This document shows positions 51,893-60,514 of a stretch of DNA of 64,000 nt, piece after piece (the first letter of the stretch is position 1; the number at the start of each line of letters is the position of its first letter). The notes under the pieces were generated by a model. That model did not search any database, was not told where the DNA came from, and saw only the letters and a list, made by a program, of their open reading frames with translations. A program made the position numbers and the translations under genes. Origin of the DNA: an uncultured bacterium (GTDB lineage: Bacteria > Cyanobacteriota > Vampirovibrionia > Gastranaerophilales > Gastranaerophilaceae); the NCBI GenBank assembly GCA_902475545.1, contig CABRZP010000006.1:45301-109300 (forward strand). The letters are read 5' to 3'.

Positions 51893-52288
51893 TTGAAAGA
51901 TATTGATTCTCACAAATTTGCATGTGTTATTGCTCAGTTTTTAGATGATAAACTGGCAAAAGATATTACAATCTTGAATATTAGTAATGTTTCATCTCTT
52001 GCTGATTATTTTGTAATAGTAACAGGTGATTCTACTCCACAAGTTAAAGCTCTTATGGAAACTACAAAAGATAAAGTTAAATCAACTTTTTCAAGGTTAC
52101 CAGTAAGACAGGAAAATGATACAAAAAATCGTTGGAATTTACTGGATTATGGTGATGTTGTTGTTCATATTTTACATAAAGATGAACGAGAAACTTACGC
52201 TATTGAGAAATTCTGGAACCATGCATATAGTATTTTAGAAGATGAATGGCGAGAAACCGCAAAAGAATATAGCGAATATAGTAAATAA
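51893..52288 (+). CDS. rsfS: ribosomal silencing factor RsfS
   Basis: 131 residues of the RsfS/Iojap family, which binds ribosomal protein uL14 and blocks subunit joining when nutrients are scarce. Features: LAKDITILNISNVSSLADYFVIVTGDSTPQVKAL, W in NRWNLLDYGDVVVHILHKDERETYAIEKFW and the C-terminal WRETA. The start appears to be TTG 51893 with AAAGGT 8-12 bases upstream; no ATG gives a full-length protein. Co-transcribed with rpiB. Confidence 0.94.
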   Translation: MKDIDSHKFACVIAQFLDDKLAKDITILNISNVSSLADYFVIVTGDSTPQVKALMETTKDKVKSTFSRLPVRQENDTKNRWNLLDYGDVVVHILHKDERETYAIEKFWNHAYSILEDEWRETAKEYSEYSK

Positions 52289-52289
52289 T

Positions 52290-52320
52290 AAAAAAAGGAG
52301 ATTGAAAATCTCCTTTTTTT
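52290..52320. terminator. bidirectional terminator between rsfS and the GH38 gene
   Basis: AAAAAAAGGAGATT pairs with AATCTCCTTTTTTT over a short loop. Confidence 0.88.
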
Positions 52321-52321
52321 A

Positions 52322-54382
52322 TTAAAATATTAATGTTTGAGGATAAACCTCTTCTACATATTCAGCCCATTTTTTTATATCAATAAATCCAATAGCGAAT
52401 TCTGCAGTATTTTCTCCTAATTGTTGTGCTTCAGGTACTTCAATAGGTGGTCCTGCAGGTGTTGTTCTTGCAGGATTTTTAGGATTTGAAATTATACCGG
52501 TACTTCGCAAAAGAGTTATTTTTAAGGAGTTTTTTGAAACTTCATATTCCGTTAAACCTTTTGTAATTACTCCAAATCCGTTTGCCCAGACAAATCTTTG
52601 CATTGGAGCTGTATTTGTCCACGCCTCAAGTCCTTTTTTCTCAGGCAGATGTTCTCGAATATCGTAATCAGGATTAAATTTTCGTTTTATTAATAAATTA
52701 GAATCTTCAGATTGAGTTTCAGTAATTTTTTTAGGCAAATTAAATTTAACTTGCCATAGCCTGTTAGATAATAAATTCATCCATTTTATTTTAAAATTTA
52801 ATAACTCTGAATTTTTATTTAAAAATACATCAACATTGAAAAAAGATGTTGTAATTCTAATCATAGAGCGAAGCGGACCATCCATAACTACTTTTACAGC
52901 TTTTATTTGAGCTTTCTCGATGATATCATTTAACTCAGGTGCAAAATTATATGTATCACCTTTATCTTTGCATCTAACGAATTCTATGAAGTTCTCATAG
53001 CATTTTTTGTTATGATATAAATTTAGCTTACCATCAATAACTTCCAACTTTATTTTTGAATTACATAAATATACATCATTTACTGCCAAATCAGATTCAG
53101 AATTGTCAGAGTTAAATTCAAGTAATTGCTTATACAATGTTGTGTAATCTTCGGTAACTGGGATTTTGTTTGTATTATGCAGTAACCTTGAATCAAACCC
53201 TTTTCTCTTTGATATAACTTGTGCTTTATCAGCAATGTATGGTTTTTCTACTTCAAGAATTTTATACTTATCAGCATATTTAAAACTAATTGAAAGATTA
53301 TCTTCTTGATAAAATCTGATTTCTTCAATAATAGTATTTGCTATCTGTAAAATTTTCTTATACCTGACAATATTTTCAGCATGAACATCATCTGTTGAGC
53401 ACCCGCAAATACTGTCATGAGCCTGATTTTGTAGTAAAAGCTTGTAACCGTATTCAATAGCAGATTCGTATAAATTACCAAAATTCATTTGAATTTTATC
53501 GGCTAAATCCAGTTTGTATGAACATTCTGTATTCAATTGCTTTAATTTTGTACGTGCAGAATATGAACCTTGTAATATAAAGGTTTCGGAGTTGTCTCTT
53601 AATTCTCCGTTATACTTGGTTTTAAATTTTACAGTATTGAAATAATCAAATGGTGAACCAAATTCTATTTCATATTCATCCAGAATTTGATTTACAAAAT
53701 ATATTTGGTCTTGAATATCTTCAGGAATATCCAAATGGTCTGCACCAATTGGGAGTAACAATGTATCTTGGGAAAATTTTGCAATTTTATCCAAATTATT
53801 TTTTAAAAATTCAGCTTTTTCTTCTATTGTTTTATCAGAAGAAAATATATCCATAAAATAGCCTCTGGCAAGATATACTGTATTAATATCATTAAATATG
53901 AATTCTGATGGTAAATCAGAGCAGCCTCTCCAAACAATAGCTTTATCTATTCCATAATTTTGCAGAATTTTTGTAATATTTTGACTGTGTCCGAAGGTGT
54001 CGGCAAAATATCCTATAAAGTCTTCGCATCCGAAATCTCTAGCAATTTTCATACCGATTTCAATGTTTTTACTAAAACAAATTCCATCAGTTAAAAATTC
54101 ATCAACCAGACAGTAAAAAGGTCCAATATAAAGCTTCTTATCCAATATTAATTGTCTTACTCTGGTTTCATTTTCCGGACGAAGTTCTAAATAGTCCAGT
54201 AAAGCTGAAACCTGTCCGTCAAAATAAAAGGACGGAATTAAATTTCGCTCCAATAAATCAATTACATTATCAAAAACTCTTAGAAGTCTTAATCTAAAAA
54301 CTTCAAATTCTCTGTACCATTCTCTATCCCAATGTGTATGAATATAGGCAATAACCCGTTTCTTTTTTTTATTTTCAACCAT
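52322..54382 (-). CDS. glycoside hydrolase family 38 alpha-mannosidase-like protein
   Basis: 686 residues. The GH38 start IAYIHTHWDREWYREFE (His and Asp zinc ligands, about 12-22) is followed by SALLDYLELRPE, IGPFYCLVDEFLTDGI, GYFADTFGHSQNITKIL (catalytic nucleophile Asp about 128), and the zinc-ligand His in LLQNQAHDSICGCSTDDVH (about 325). Middle and C-terminal beta-domains are visible but shorter than in typical 850-1000-residue members. No signal peptide, so it is probably cytoplasmic and may trim imported mannosides or mannosylglycerate-type sugars. TATAAT lies exactly six bases before the ATG (54394-54389), suggesting a leaderless mRNA. No transporter is adjacent. Confidence 0.9.
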   Translation of the reverse strand: MVENKKKKRVIAYIHTHWDREWYREFEVFRLRLLRVFDNVIDLLERNLIPSFYFDGQVSALLDYLELRPENETRVRQLILDKKLYIGPFYCLVDEFLTDGICFSKNIEIGMKIARDFGCEDFIGYFADTFGHSQNITKILQNYGIDKAIVWRGCSDLPSEFIFNDINTVYLARGYFMDIFSSDKTIEEKAEFLKNNLDKIAKFSQDTLLLPIGADHLDIPEDIQDQIYFVNQILDEYEIEFGSPFDYFNTVKFKTKYNGELRDNSETFILQGSYSARTKLKQLNTECSYKLDLADKIQMNFGNLYESAIEYGYKLLLQNQAHDSICGCSTDDVHAENIVRYKKILQIANTIIEEIRFYQEDNLSISFKYADKYKILEVEKPYIADKAQVISKRKGFDSRLLHNTNKIPVTEDYTTLYKQLLEFNSDNSESDLAVNDVYLCNSKIKLEVIDGKLNLYHNKKCYENFIEFVRCKDKGDTYNFAPELNDIIEKAQIKAVKVVMDGPLRSMIRITTSFFNVDVFLNKNSELLNFKIKWMNLLSNRLWQVKFNLPKKITETQSEDSNLLIKRKFNPDYDIREHLPEKKGLEAWTNTAPMQRFVWANGFGVITKGLTEYEVSKNSLKITLLRSTGIISNPKNPARTTPAGPPIEVPEAQQLGENTAEFAIGFIDIKKWAEYVEEVYPQTLIF

Positions 54383-54394
54383 AACAATATTATA
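54383..54394 (-). promoter_or_regulatory. -10 box of a leaderless promoter, GH38 gene
   Basis: On the minus strand TATAAT (54394-54389), six bases (ATTGTT), then ATG 54382. Confidence 0.5.
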
Positions 54395-54508
54395 TTAGCA
54401 TTTAAGATTAAGTTAGTCTAATTGTTAAGATTATTCGTGTGGCGAATTAAAAAGATATTCAAACAATATAATATATGATTGAGTTGAGTTAAACCGTTTG
54501 AGGTAAAT

Positions 54509-55066
54509 ATGAACAAACATTTATTTGTCTTTCTTTTATTAAGTGCAATTTTAATTGGTATTAATTTTAGTGTTGATGCATATACTGTTACAACAGTAAA
54601 AAATGTACCGAGAAACTATAATTATAACTATAATAATGAAAATATTTATAATAATGATTTATCACGGATTGAACAGTATTTATTTAGCAAAAGATATTCA
54701 AACGAGAGTAACTCTTCACGACTTAATAGAATTGAAAAAGAGTTATTTAATCAGACATATTCAAATATGAATATATCTCAAAGGATGAATAATGTTCTTG
54801 CTAATTACAGAGATGATGACTATTCACGTCAAGGATATTACAACTATGGGAATTCTGGTTATAATACTTCAAATGGTATTAAAAATCGTTTGATAAATAC
54901 ATTTGTAGGGCAACCAACAGGATTTTCTCCTGAGATAACAAATTCTCCATATATAAATCGATTTGGTCCGTCATATAATAGGGGGTATTATGGAACAAAT
55001 GGTTGGGGATACCATAATTCATATAATCCAACATTTGGTGGTGCAGGAATTCATATATTACATTAA
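54509..55066 (+). CDS. secreted Asn/Tyr-rich protein with two RxxxIExxLF repeats
   Basis: 185 residues with a signal peptide (KHLFVFLLLSAILIGINFSVDA). Two related units follow, DLSRIEQYLFSKRYSNES and RLNRIEKELFNQTYSNMN, then a third weaker one (QRMNNVL). The C-terminal half is rich in Tyr, Asn and Gly (NRGYYGTNGWGYHNSYNP). Similar RLxxLExxLF-type repeats occur in exported proteins of cyanobacterial relatives, but the function is unknown. TTGAGGT precedes the ATG. Single gene divergent from the GH38 gene. Confidence 0.7.
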   Translation: MNKHLFVFLLLSAILIGINFSVDAYTVTTVKNVPRNYNYNYNNENIYNNDLSRIEQYLFSKRYSNESNSSRLNRIEKELFNQTYSNMNISQRMNNVLANYRDDDYSRQGYYNYGNSGYNTSNGIKNRLINTFVGQPTGFSPEITNSPYINRFGPSYNRGYYGTNGWGYHNSYNPTFGGAGIHILH

Positions 55067-55157
55067 TTTAGATGTAAAAATTTTATTAAGTTATAAAAAA
55101 ACTGTTATTTTAATGATACCATATATATTGTAGTTAATTTTATGGAGAGATTACAAT

Positions 55158-57002
55158 ATGTGTGGTATTGTTGGATATGTTGGAAATAAACCTGTTGTAG
55201 ATATATTATTAGATGGACTTGAACAGTTAGAATACAGAGGATATGATTCTTCCGGTATTGCTTTAAAATGTGCAGAGTCAATAAAAGTATATAAAGCTGA
55301 AGGAAAATTAAAAAATTTAAGAGAAGAATTAGCACCTCATGCTTATGAATTAACAAAAGCAACTACAGGTATTGGGCATATAAGATGGGCTACTCACGGA
55401 GCTCCAACTGTACTTAATGCACATCCGCATACTTGCAATTGTGGTAATTTGACTGTAGTGCATAATGGTATTATTGAAAATTATAAAGAGCTAAAAGAAG
55501 AATTAGAAGCTAAAGGCTGTACATTCAGATCTCAAACTGATACTGAGACCGTGGCACACTTAGTAGCTTCTATATATGGAGAAGTTAAAGATCTAACAAA
55601 GGCCGTACATCTTGCTTCAGAAAGAATTCAAGGTGCTTATGCTCTGTGTATAATGCATAATAATGAACCTAATAAAATTGTTGTAACTAAAAGAAATGCT
55701 CCATTAATTATTGGTTTTGGCGAAAATGAATTTTATGTTGCCTCTGATATTCCTGCTTTTATAAAACACACAAAAAGGGCAGTATATTTGTCTGACAATC
55801 AGGTCGCAACACTTACACCTGATTCAATTGTACTGGAAGATGAACATGGAAATAAATTGGAACCAAAAGTTGAACTTTTACCTTGGGAGCCAATTGCATT
55901 AAGTAAAATGGGTTATAAGCATTTTATGCTAAAAGAAATTCACGAACAGCCTGACGTTATTAGAAATATTCTTGTTGGTAAACTTCATACCCCTGAAGAT
56001 CCTATTGTTTTAGATGAAGTAAAACTTACCAGAGAAACACTTAAAAATTTAAATAGAATTCAAATTATAGCCTGTGGAACCTCCTTACATGCTGCAATGA
56101 TAGGTAAGTATATTATTGAAAATTTTTGTGGTATTCCTGTAGATGTAGAGGCGTCTAGTGAATATATTTATCGTAAAACAGTAACAGATGAACATACTCT
56201 GGTTATTGGAGTGTCTCAATCCGGAGAAACCGCTGATACATTAACTGCAATAAAGCAATCTAAAGCTAAAGGTTCACATATTTTAATTATTACAAACAGA
56301 CCTGATAGTGCTATGGCAAGAGAAGCAGATAGTTTAGTTCCTGTAAGTGCAGGTATTGAAGTTTCTGTTGCTGCAACAAAATCATATATTGCACAATTAA
56401 CTTCGTTTTATCTTTTAGCCTTATATATGGCTGAAATTAAAGGAACTATGGCTCAAACTGATTTAACAGCCTTAAAAGCCGAAATGATGCTTTTACCGCA
56501 AAAAATAGAACAAATATTAGCACATAAAGATGATATTCAAAAATGTGCCAGAAAATATTCAGGTACAAGAGATTTTATTTATATTGCAAGAGGTATAAAT
56601 TATCCGACAGCATTAGAAGGTGCATTAAAGCTTAAAGAAATCAGTTATATTAATGCTACCGGATATTCTGCAGGAGAACTGAAACATGGTCCAATTGCTA
56701 TGCTTGATGAAACAATGCCGGTTTTATCGATTTTAATGAAGGGTTCTGTATATGAAAAACTTCTTTCTAACAGTGAAGAGGCTAAGGCAAGAAATGCAAG
56801 AATGATTGCTTTAACTAATTCAACTGATGAAAAATTGGAAGATTTATTTGATTTTATTATCAGAGTTCCTGACGTAATTGAACTTTTATCCCCAATTATT
56901 GCAATAGTACCATTGCAGTTGATTGCATATTATATAGCTGAATTCTTAGGTAAAGACGTTGACCAACCTAGAAATTTGGCAAAATCAGTTACTGTAGAAT
57001 AA
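55158..57002 (+). CDS. glmS: glutamine-fructose-6-phosphate aminotransferase
   Basis: Makes glucosamine 6-phosphate, the first step towards UDP-GlcNAc. 614 residues: the catalytic Cys2 in MCGIVGYVGNK, the class II glutaminase domain (HIRWATHGAPT, HNGIIENYKELKEEL, SQTDTETVAHL), then two SIS domains (IACGTSLHAAMIGKY and VIGVSQSGETADTLTA; YIARGINYPTALEGALKLKEISY) and the C-terminal end DQPRNLAKSVTVE. Length and motifs are normal. GGAGAG precedes the ATG. No glmS ribozyme is visible in the 90-base leader. Confidence 0.97.
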   Translation: MCGIVGYVGNKPVVDILLDGLEQLEYRGYDSSGIALKCAESIKVYKAEGKLKNLREELAPHAYELTKATTGIGHIRWATHGAPTVLNAHPHTCNCGNLTVVHNGIIENYKELKEELEAKGCTFRSQTDTETVAHLVASIYGEVKDLTKAVHLASERIQGAYALCIMHNNEPNKIVVTKRNAPLIIGFGENEFYVASDIPAFIKHTKRAVYLSDNQVATLTPDSIVLEDEHGNKLEPKVELLPWEPIALSKMGYKHFMLKEIHEQPDVIRNILVGKLHTPEDPIVLDEVKLTRETLKNLNRIQIIACGTSLHAAMIGKYIIENFCGIPVDVEASSEYIYRKTVTDEHTLVIGVSQSGETADTLTAIKQSKAKGSHILIITNRPDSAMAREADSLVPVSAGIEVSVAATKSYIAQLTSFYLLALYMAEIKGTMAQTDLTALKAEMMLLPQKIEQILAHKDDIQKCARKYSGTRDFIYIARGINYPTALEGALKLKEISYINATGYSAGELKHGPIAMLDETMPVLSILMKGSVYEKLLSNSEEAKARNARMIALTNSTDEKLEDLFDFIIRVPDVIELLSPIIAIVPLQLIAYYIAEFLGKDVDQPRNLAKSVTVE

Positions 57003-57012
57003 TTTGAGGCAA

Positions 57013-57186
57013 ATGTTTATGCAGATTTGTTCTGATATTATTTTAATAGAGAAACCCGAAATTATTTCAACGAACTCGATTGAAATAGAATTGGCAAAAC
57101 GATTTGGCTCTATTATTCGCTGGGCAATCATTGAAGTAACTAACAATCAATTAAAATTATGTATAACATACGAAAAAGAGGTATAA
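57013..57186 (+). CDS. small protein of unknown function downstream of glmS
   Basis: 57 residues from ATG 57013, which has GAGG five bases upstream. The sequence includes ICSDIILIEKPEI and FGSIIRWAIIEVTNNQLKLCITYEK and reads like a small alternating alpha-beta or strand-rich domain, with codon use like the neighbours. It starts ten bases after glmS, so it is probably translated from the same mRNA, and its last codons form the left arm of the terminator. No family recognised. Confidence 0.6.
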   Translation: MFMQICSDIILIEKPEIISTNSIEIELAKRFGSIIRWAIIEVTNNQLKLCITYEKEV

Positions 57187-57203
57187 TAATATACCTCTTT
57201 TTC
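57173..57203. terminator. terminator after glmS and the small gene
   Basis: AAAAAGAGGTATA pairs with TATACCTCTTTTT over a four-base loop. Confidence 0.88.
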
Positions 57204-57224
57204 TATATGTTTTAATTTACTTTA

Positions 57225-57764
57225 TTAGCAATATAAACCTCTAGCATTTTGAGCTTTTAATTCTTTAACATCTTGTGCTGCTAATTTACTTTCTAAAATT
57301 ACATTTTTAGTTTGTGATTCAATTTTTGCAGCATCTGTATATTTTTGATCAATTTGACCTTTTTTATAGTTGAATTTGCTAACTAAATGTAGTAATCCTG
57401 TTCCAACTAAAGCGGCACCACCTAAAATTAAAGCTGCTTTACCCTTTTTAAGATATTTAGGTTGCATTAGTTTATCATATATTTTGGGATCAATAACTTT
57501 TCCAATTGCACCATCAGGTAACTTAAATTTAGCTTTTTTGCTAAGTAATTTACCAACTTTTGTAGCTAATTTAGTTACAGCACCAGGATTTTTATAAGCT
57601 GCATAAGCAACACCACCTGTTGCGGCTCCTAAAGCTGCTCCTTTAAGACCGTAATTTAAGTTGTTTTTTAAATGCTCTTTTGCACATTGATAACGATTAG
57701 TCATACTACCTTTTGTTGAATCAAACATGGTGTATGCAGGACTAGCCAAATACATGTTTGTCAT
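57225..57764 (-). CDS. small membrane-associated protein of unknown function
   Basis: 179 residues without signal peptide. Two Gly/Ala-rich hydrophobic stretches, LKGAALGAATGGVAYAAY (about 39-56) and AALILGGAALVGTGLLHLV (about 109-127), flank a basic region (KLLSKKAKFKLPDGAIGK). The tail (DAAKIESQTKNVILESKLAAQDVKELKA) is a probable helix. GAAAGGTAGG precedes the ATG. The Gly-zipper-like segments suggest membrane insertion or oligomerisation. I do not recognise the family. Confidence 0.62.
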   Translation of the reverse strand: MTNMYLASPAYTMFDSTKGSMTNRYQCAKEHLKNNLNYGLKGAALGAATGGVAYAAYKNPGAVTKLATKVGKLLSKKAKFKLPDGAIGKVIDPKIYDKLMQPKYLKKGKAALILGGAALVGTGLLHLVSKFNYKKGQIDQKYTDAAKIESQTKNVILESKLAAQDVKELKAQNARGLYC

Positions 57765-57826
57765 AAATACCTACCTTTCAATTCTACATAAATTTTCCCT
57801 TACTTCTATATAAAAAATTTTTACAG

Positions 57827-57865
57827 AAAAAAATTGCCCAACGATTTTATATTGGACAATTTTTC
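57827..57865. terminator. terminator after the ferredoxin gene
   Basis: On the minus strand AATTGTCCAA pairs with TTGGGCAATT (one G-U) around a 10-base loop, followed by TTTTT. Confidence 0.75.
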
Positions 57866-57898
57866 GAGATATTATTGAGTTTTAGGTGTTAATATTTC

Positions 57899-58084
57899 TT
57901 AATAATCATTAATTTCAATTGCATTAACCGGACATGCTAAGGCAGCATCTATACATAAATCTTCTGTATTTTCGATATTTTCAGAGTTAACAATTGCTTT
58001 ATCTCTGTTCATATCAAATACTTCAGGATTAATAATTGAACATGCTCCACAACCTACACATGAGTCTAAAATTGTAATATTCAT
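57899..58084 (-). CDS. small 4Fe-4S ferredoxin
   Basis: 61 residues. The cluster ligands are C9, C12 and C15 in SCVGCGACS plus a distant Cys in LACPVNAI; another Cys in LCIDAA may form a disulfide. This single-cluster (Thermotoga/Desulfovibrio-type) ferredoxin is a soluble low-potential electron carrier, fitting a fermentative anaerobe. The N-terminal ITILDSCVGCGAC start and EVFDMNRDKA are typical. ATG 58084 is preferred over 58099, since the latter overlaps the GGAGGT ribosome site. Single-gene unit. Confidence 0.92.
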   Translation of the reverse strand: MNITILDSCVGCGACSIINPEVFDMNRDKAIVNSENIENTEDLCIDAALACPVNAIEINDY

Positions 58085-58165
58085 AAAAATAACCTCCATA
58101 AATATTTTTTATATTATGAAGGTTATTCTTTGATTTTTTATTCGTATTTTATCTAATATAAATGT

Positions 58166-59113
58166 CTAATCTTCATTAGAGACAATTTGTGCACCATTTT
58201 GTTCCACATTCATTGTTCTAATTTCACATTTAATATTTTGGTCAGCCCAAGTTTCTTTGACAACATTTTTAATCTTATCCAGATCATTTTTCTCTGAAAT
58301 AACCAGAATTGAAGAACCTGCACCACTTATTACACAACCCAGAACGCTATCAATAAATCTCAGATTATCCATAATTTTATCTAAACCAGGCATAAGTTTC
58401 ATTCTATATGGTTGATGCAATCTGTCTTTTAAAGCTAATTTCATTAACTCTGTATCTTTTGTGTGTACTGCTTGAACAAACATACCAAGTCTTTGAGCAT
58501 TAAAAATTGCATCTTTCATTGGTACTTCTTTAGGTAAAACAGAACGTGCAATATCTGTAGATAATTCAAAGTCAGGAATACAAACCGTAATAGCCCATTC
58601 AGACGGCCATTCAAGTTTTCTGTAGATAACAGTTCCATCATCCTCCTGAGAGGCAAGTACAAGACCGCCAATAATTGCAGGAGTAATATTATCAGGATGT
58701 CCTTCTAATTCAGAAGCAATTGATAAAAGTGCGACTTCATCAGCAGGATGACCCAATAATTCATTTGCAGCAATTAATGCTCCAACAACCACTGAAGCAC
58801 TACTGCCCAAACCTCTAGCTACAGGAATTGATGAATGTATATTAATTTTTAATTCTCCAGGAGTTTGTCCGATTGAATTATAAAGTAATTCTACAGCTTT
58901 ATATACTAAGCTGTTTTCGTCTAAAGGAATGTGTTCAAGTGCTAATTCGTCAATAGCACTGCTTTCAGATATAACATTAATTTCAACACCGGTACCCGGT
59001 AATACAGTCTCTTCGATTGTAATGGTATTATATAACGGCAAAGCCATACCTAAGCAATCGAACCCTGGTCCAATATTTGCTGTAGTAGCAGGTACTTTTA
59101 CACTAACTTTCAT
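58166..59113 (-). CDS. thrB: homoserine kinase
   Basis: GHMP-family kinase for threonine synthesis. 315 residues: VKVPATTANIGPGFDCLGMAL, PVARGLGSSASVVVGALIAAN (the ATP loop, about 98-118), GHPDNITPAIIGGLVLA and the C-terminal GCVISGAGSSILVI. Length is normal. ATG 59113 is chosen over GTG 59125, because the latter is part of AAAGGTG. No other threonine gene is nearby. It is divergent from the methyltransferase gene at 59222. Confidence 0.95.
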   Translation of the reverse strand: MKVSVKVPATTANIGPGFDCLGMALPLYNTITIEETVLPGTGVEINVISESSAIDELALEHIPLDENSLVYKAVELLYNSIGQTPGELKINIHSSIPVARGLGSSASVVVGALIAANELLGHPADEVALLSIASELEGHPDNITPAIIGGLVLASQEDDGTVIYRKLEWPSEWAITVCIPDFELSTDIARSVLPKEVPMKDAIFNAQRLGMFVQAVHTKDTELMKLALKDRLHQPYRMKLMPGLDKIMDNLRFIDSVLGCVISGAGSSILVISEKNDLDKIKNVVKETWADQNIKCEIRTMNVEQNGAQIVSNED

Positions 59114-59186
59114 AATCTTAATCACCTTTCATTTACATTATAACAAAAACAATAAAATAAATCATTTAATAAGATATTTAAAGAAT

Positions 59187-59221
59187 TTGTTTTTAAGCAA
59201 AAATGCTCGTATAATAGCAAT
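59187..59221 (+). promoter_or_regulatory. leaderless promoter of the MnmC-like operon
   Basis: TTGTTT (59187-59192), a 17-base spacer and TATAAT (59210-59215), exactly six bases before ATG 59222; no ribosome site. Confidence 0.65.
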
Positions 59222-60514
59222 ATGTATGAATTTCACACATATTTTACTAATGATGGCTCAGTAGGTCTATATAATTCTGATTATAATGATATATATCATA
59301 GTGCAGATGGGGCTTTAACAGAGGCTTATGAAAAGTTTATCCATCCGCTGGATATTGATACATTATTATCAAAAGATAATATAAGAATTTTAGATATTTG
59401 TTATGGTATTGGTTATAACTCAAAAAGTTTTTTAAATTTCATTTTGGAAAAAATAAAATTTTCAAAAAAAAATTCTAAAAATTCATTTATTAAAAATAAG
59501 AATATCGAAACGATATATACAAATAACATTTTAGAGAAGGTTGAACAAAATAAATCAGAAACTAATAACATATATAACTCTACGATATATACGGATAATA
59601 TTTTTGGGAAAATTTTTATTAAAGCTATAGATAATGACAAAATTTTATCTTTTATTTCACCTTTTGTAAAAACAGGAGAAAAAAATTTTAATAATAAAAA
59701 CTTAGATTTTGAATATAAACAAATTGATAAGTATTTATTAAAATCCAAAATAAATAAAGCAAAAAAAATTGACAAATTAATAAATTATTTAATTTTTGAA
59801 AAGATTTATAATAGCAATCCTGATTTTGAGCATTCCAAAGAGCTATTTGAGATACTAAGCAATAAAGCCTATAAAAAATATTTTGATTCAAATTTATCGT
59901 TTATATATCAAAAGTTTTATTCTAAAGGCTTAGATTTGTGTCTATCTGGATGTTTATCAACCTTCTTACATAATATATATTATAAGTACATATCTAATTG
60001 GTATAAAAGTAGCCTTAAAACCTATAATTTAGAGGCTGTTAATTTTGAACTGGAAATTGGGGATGCTAGACAGGTTATAATTAATGATAAATTTATATAT
60101 GATGTAATATTTTTAGATGCATTTACACCTGCAAAGTGTCCTTGCTTATGGTCATACGATTTCTTTAAACTTCTATATAACCATTTAGACAATGATGGAA
60201 TTATTTTAACTTATACATCATCAGCTGCAGTTAGAAGTGCCATGATGGAAGCTGGATTTTATATCGGAAAAATTTATAATAAATCAACAGATAAATTTAT
60301 TGGAACTATTGCCGTAAAAAATGAAACCTTGATAAAACATGAACTCACAGACGAGGAATTAGGACTATTAAAAACAACTGCAGGTATATTTTATAAGGAT
60401 GAAAATTTAACAGGCCTTAATGAGGCGATTAGCGAGGCAAGAAATTTAGAGATAAAAAATTCAGATAGAATATCGAGTTCACAATATTTTAAACATTGTA
60501 AGGAGAAAAAATGA
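59222..60514 (+). CDS. MnmC-like (DUF752) tRNA-modifying methyltransferase with large insertion
   Basis: 430 residues. The N-terminus (FTNDGSVGLYNSDYNDIYHSADGALTEAYEKFI) and the SAM-binding ILDICYGIGYNSKS (about 56-69) match the methyltransferase half of MnmC, as does IFLDAFTPAKCPCLWSYDFF (about 300-320; family motif LDxFxPxxNPxxW) and TYTSSAAVRSAMMEAGFYIGK. MnmC methylates the wobble uridine side chain in the mnm5s2U pathway. Between the glycine loop and the C-terminal part lies an extra, Lys/Asn/Ile-rich block of about 150-190 residues (residues 75-265) with no homology I see, more AT-rich than its surroundings. The adjacent FAD oxidoreductase overlaps by 4 bases. Confidence 0.82.
   Translation: MYEFHTYFTNDGSVGLYNSDYNDIYHSADGALTEAYEKFIHPLDIDTLLSKDNIRILDICYGIGYNSKSFLNFILEKIKFSKKNSKNSFIKNKNIETIYTNNILEKVEQNKSETNNIYNSTIYTDNIFGKIFIKAIDNDKILSFISPFVKTGEKNFNNKNLDFEYKQIDKYLLKSKINKAKKIDKLINYLIFEKIYNSNPDFEHSKELFEILSNKAYKKYFDSNLSFIYQKFYSKGLDLCLSGCLSTFLHNIYYKYISNWYKSSLKTYNLEAVNFELEIGDARQVIINDKFIYDVIFLDAFTPAKCPCLWSYDFFKLLYNHLDNDGIILTYTSSAAVRSAMMEAGFYIGKIYNKSTDKFIGTIAVKNETLIKHELTDEELGLLKTTAGIFYKDENLTGLNEAISEARNLEIKNSDRISSSQYFKHCKEKK

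Noticed and set aside
55067..55157. glmS ribozyme in the glmS leader
   Set aside because: The 90-base, very AT-rich leader has no room or pattern for the ribozyme core.
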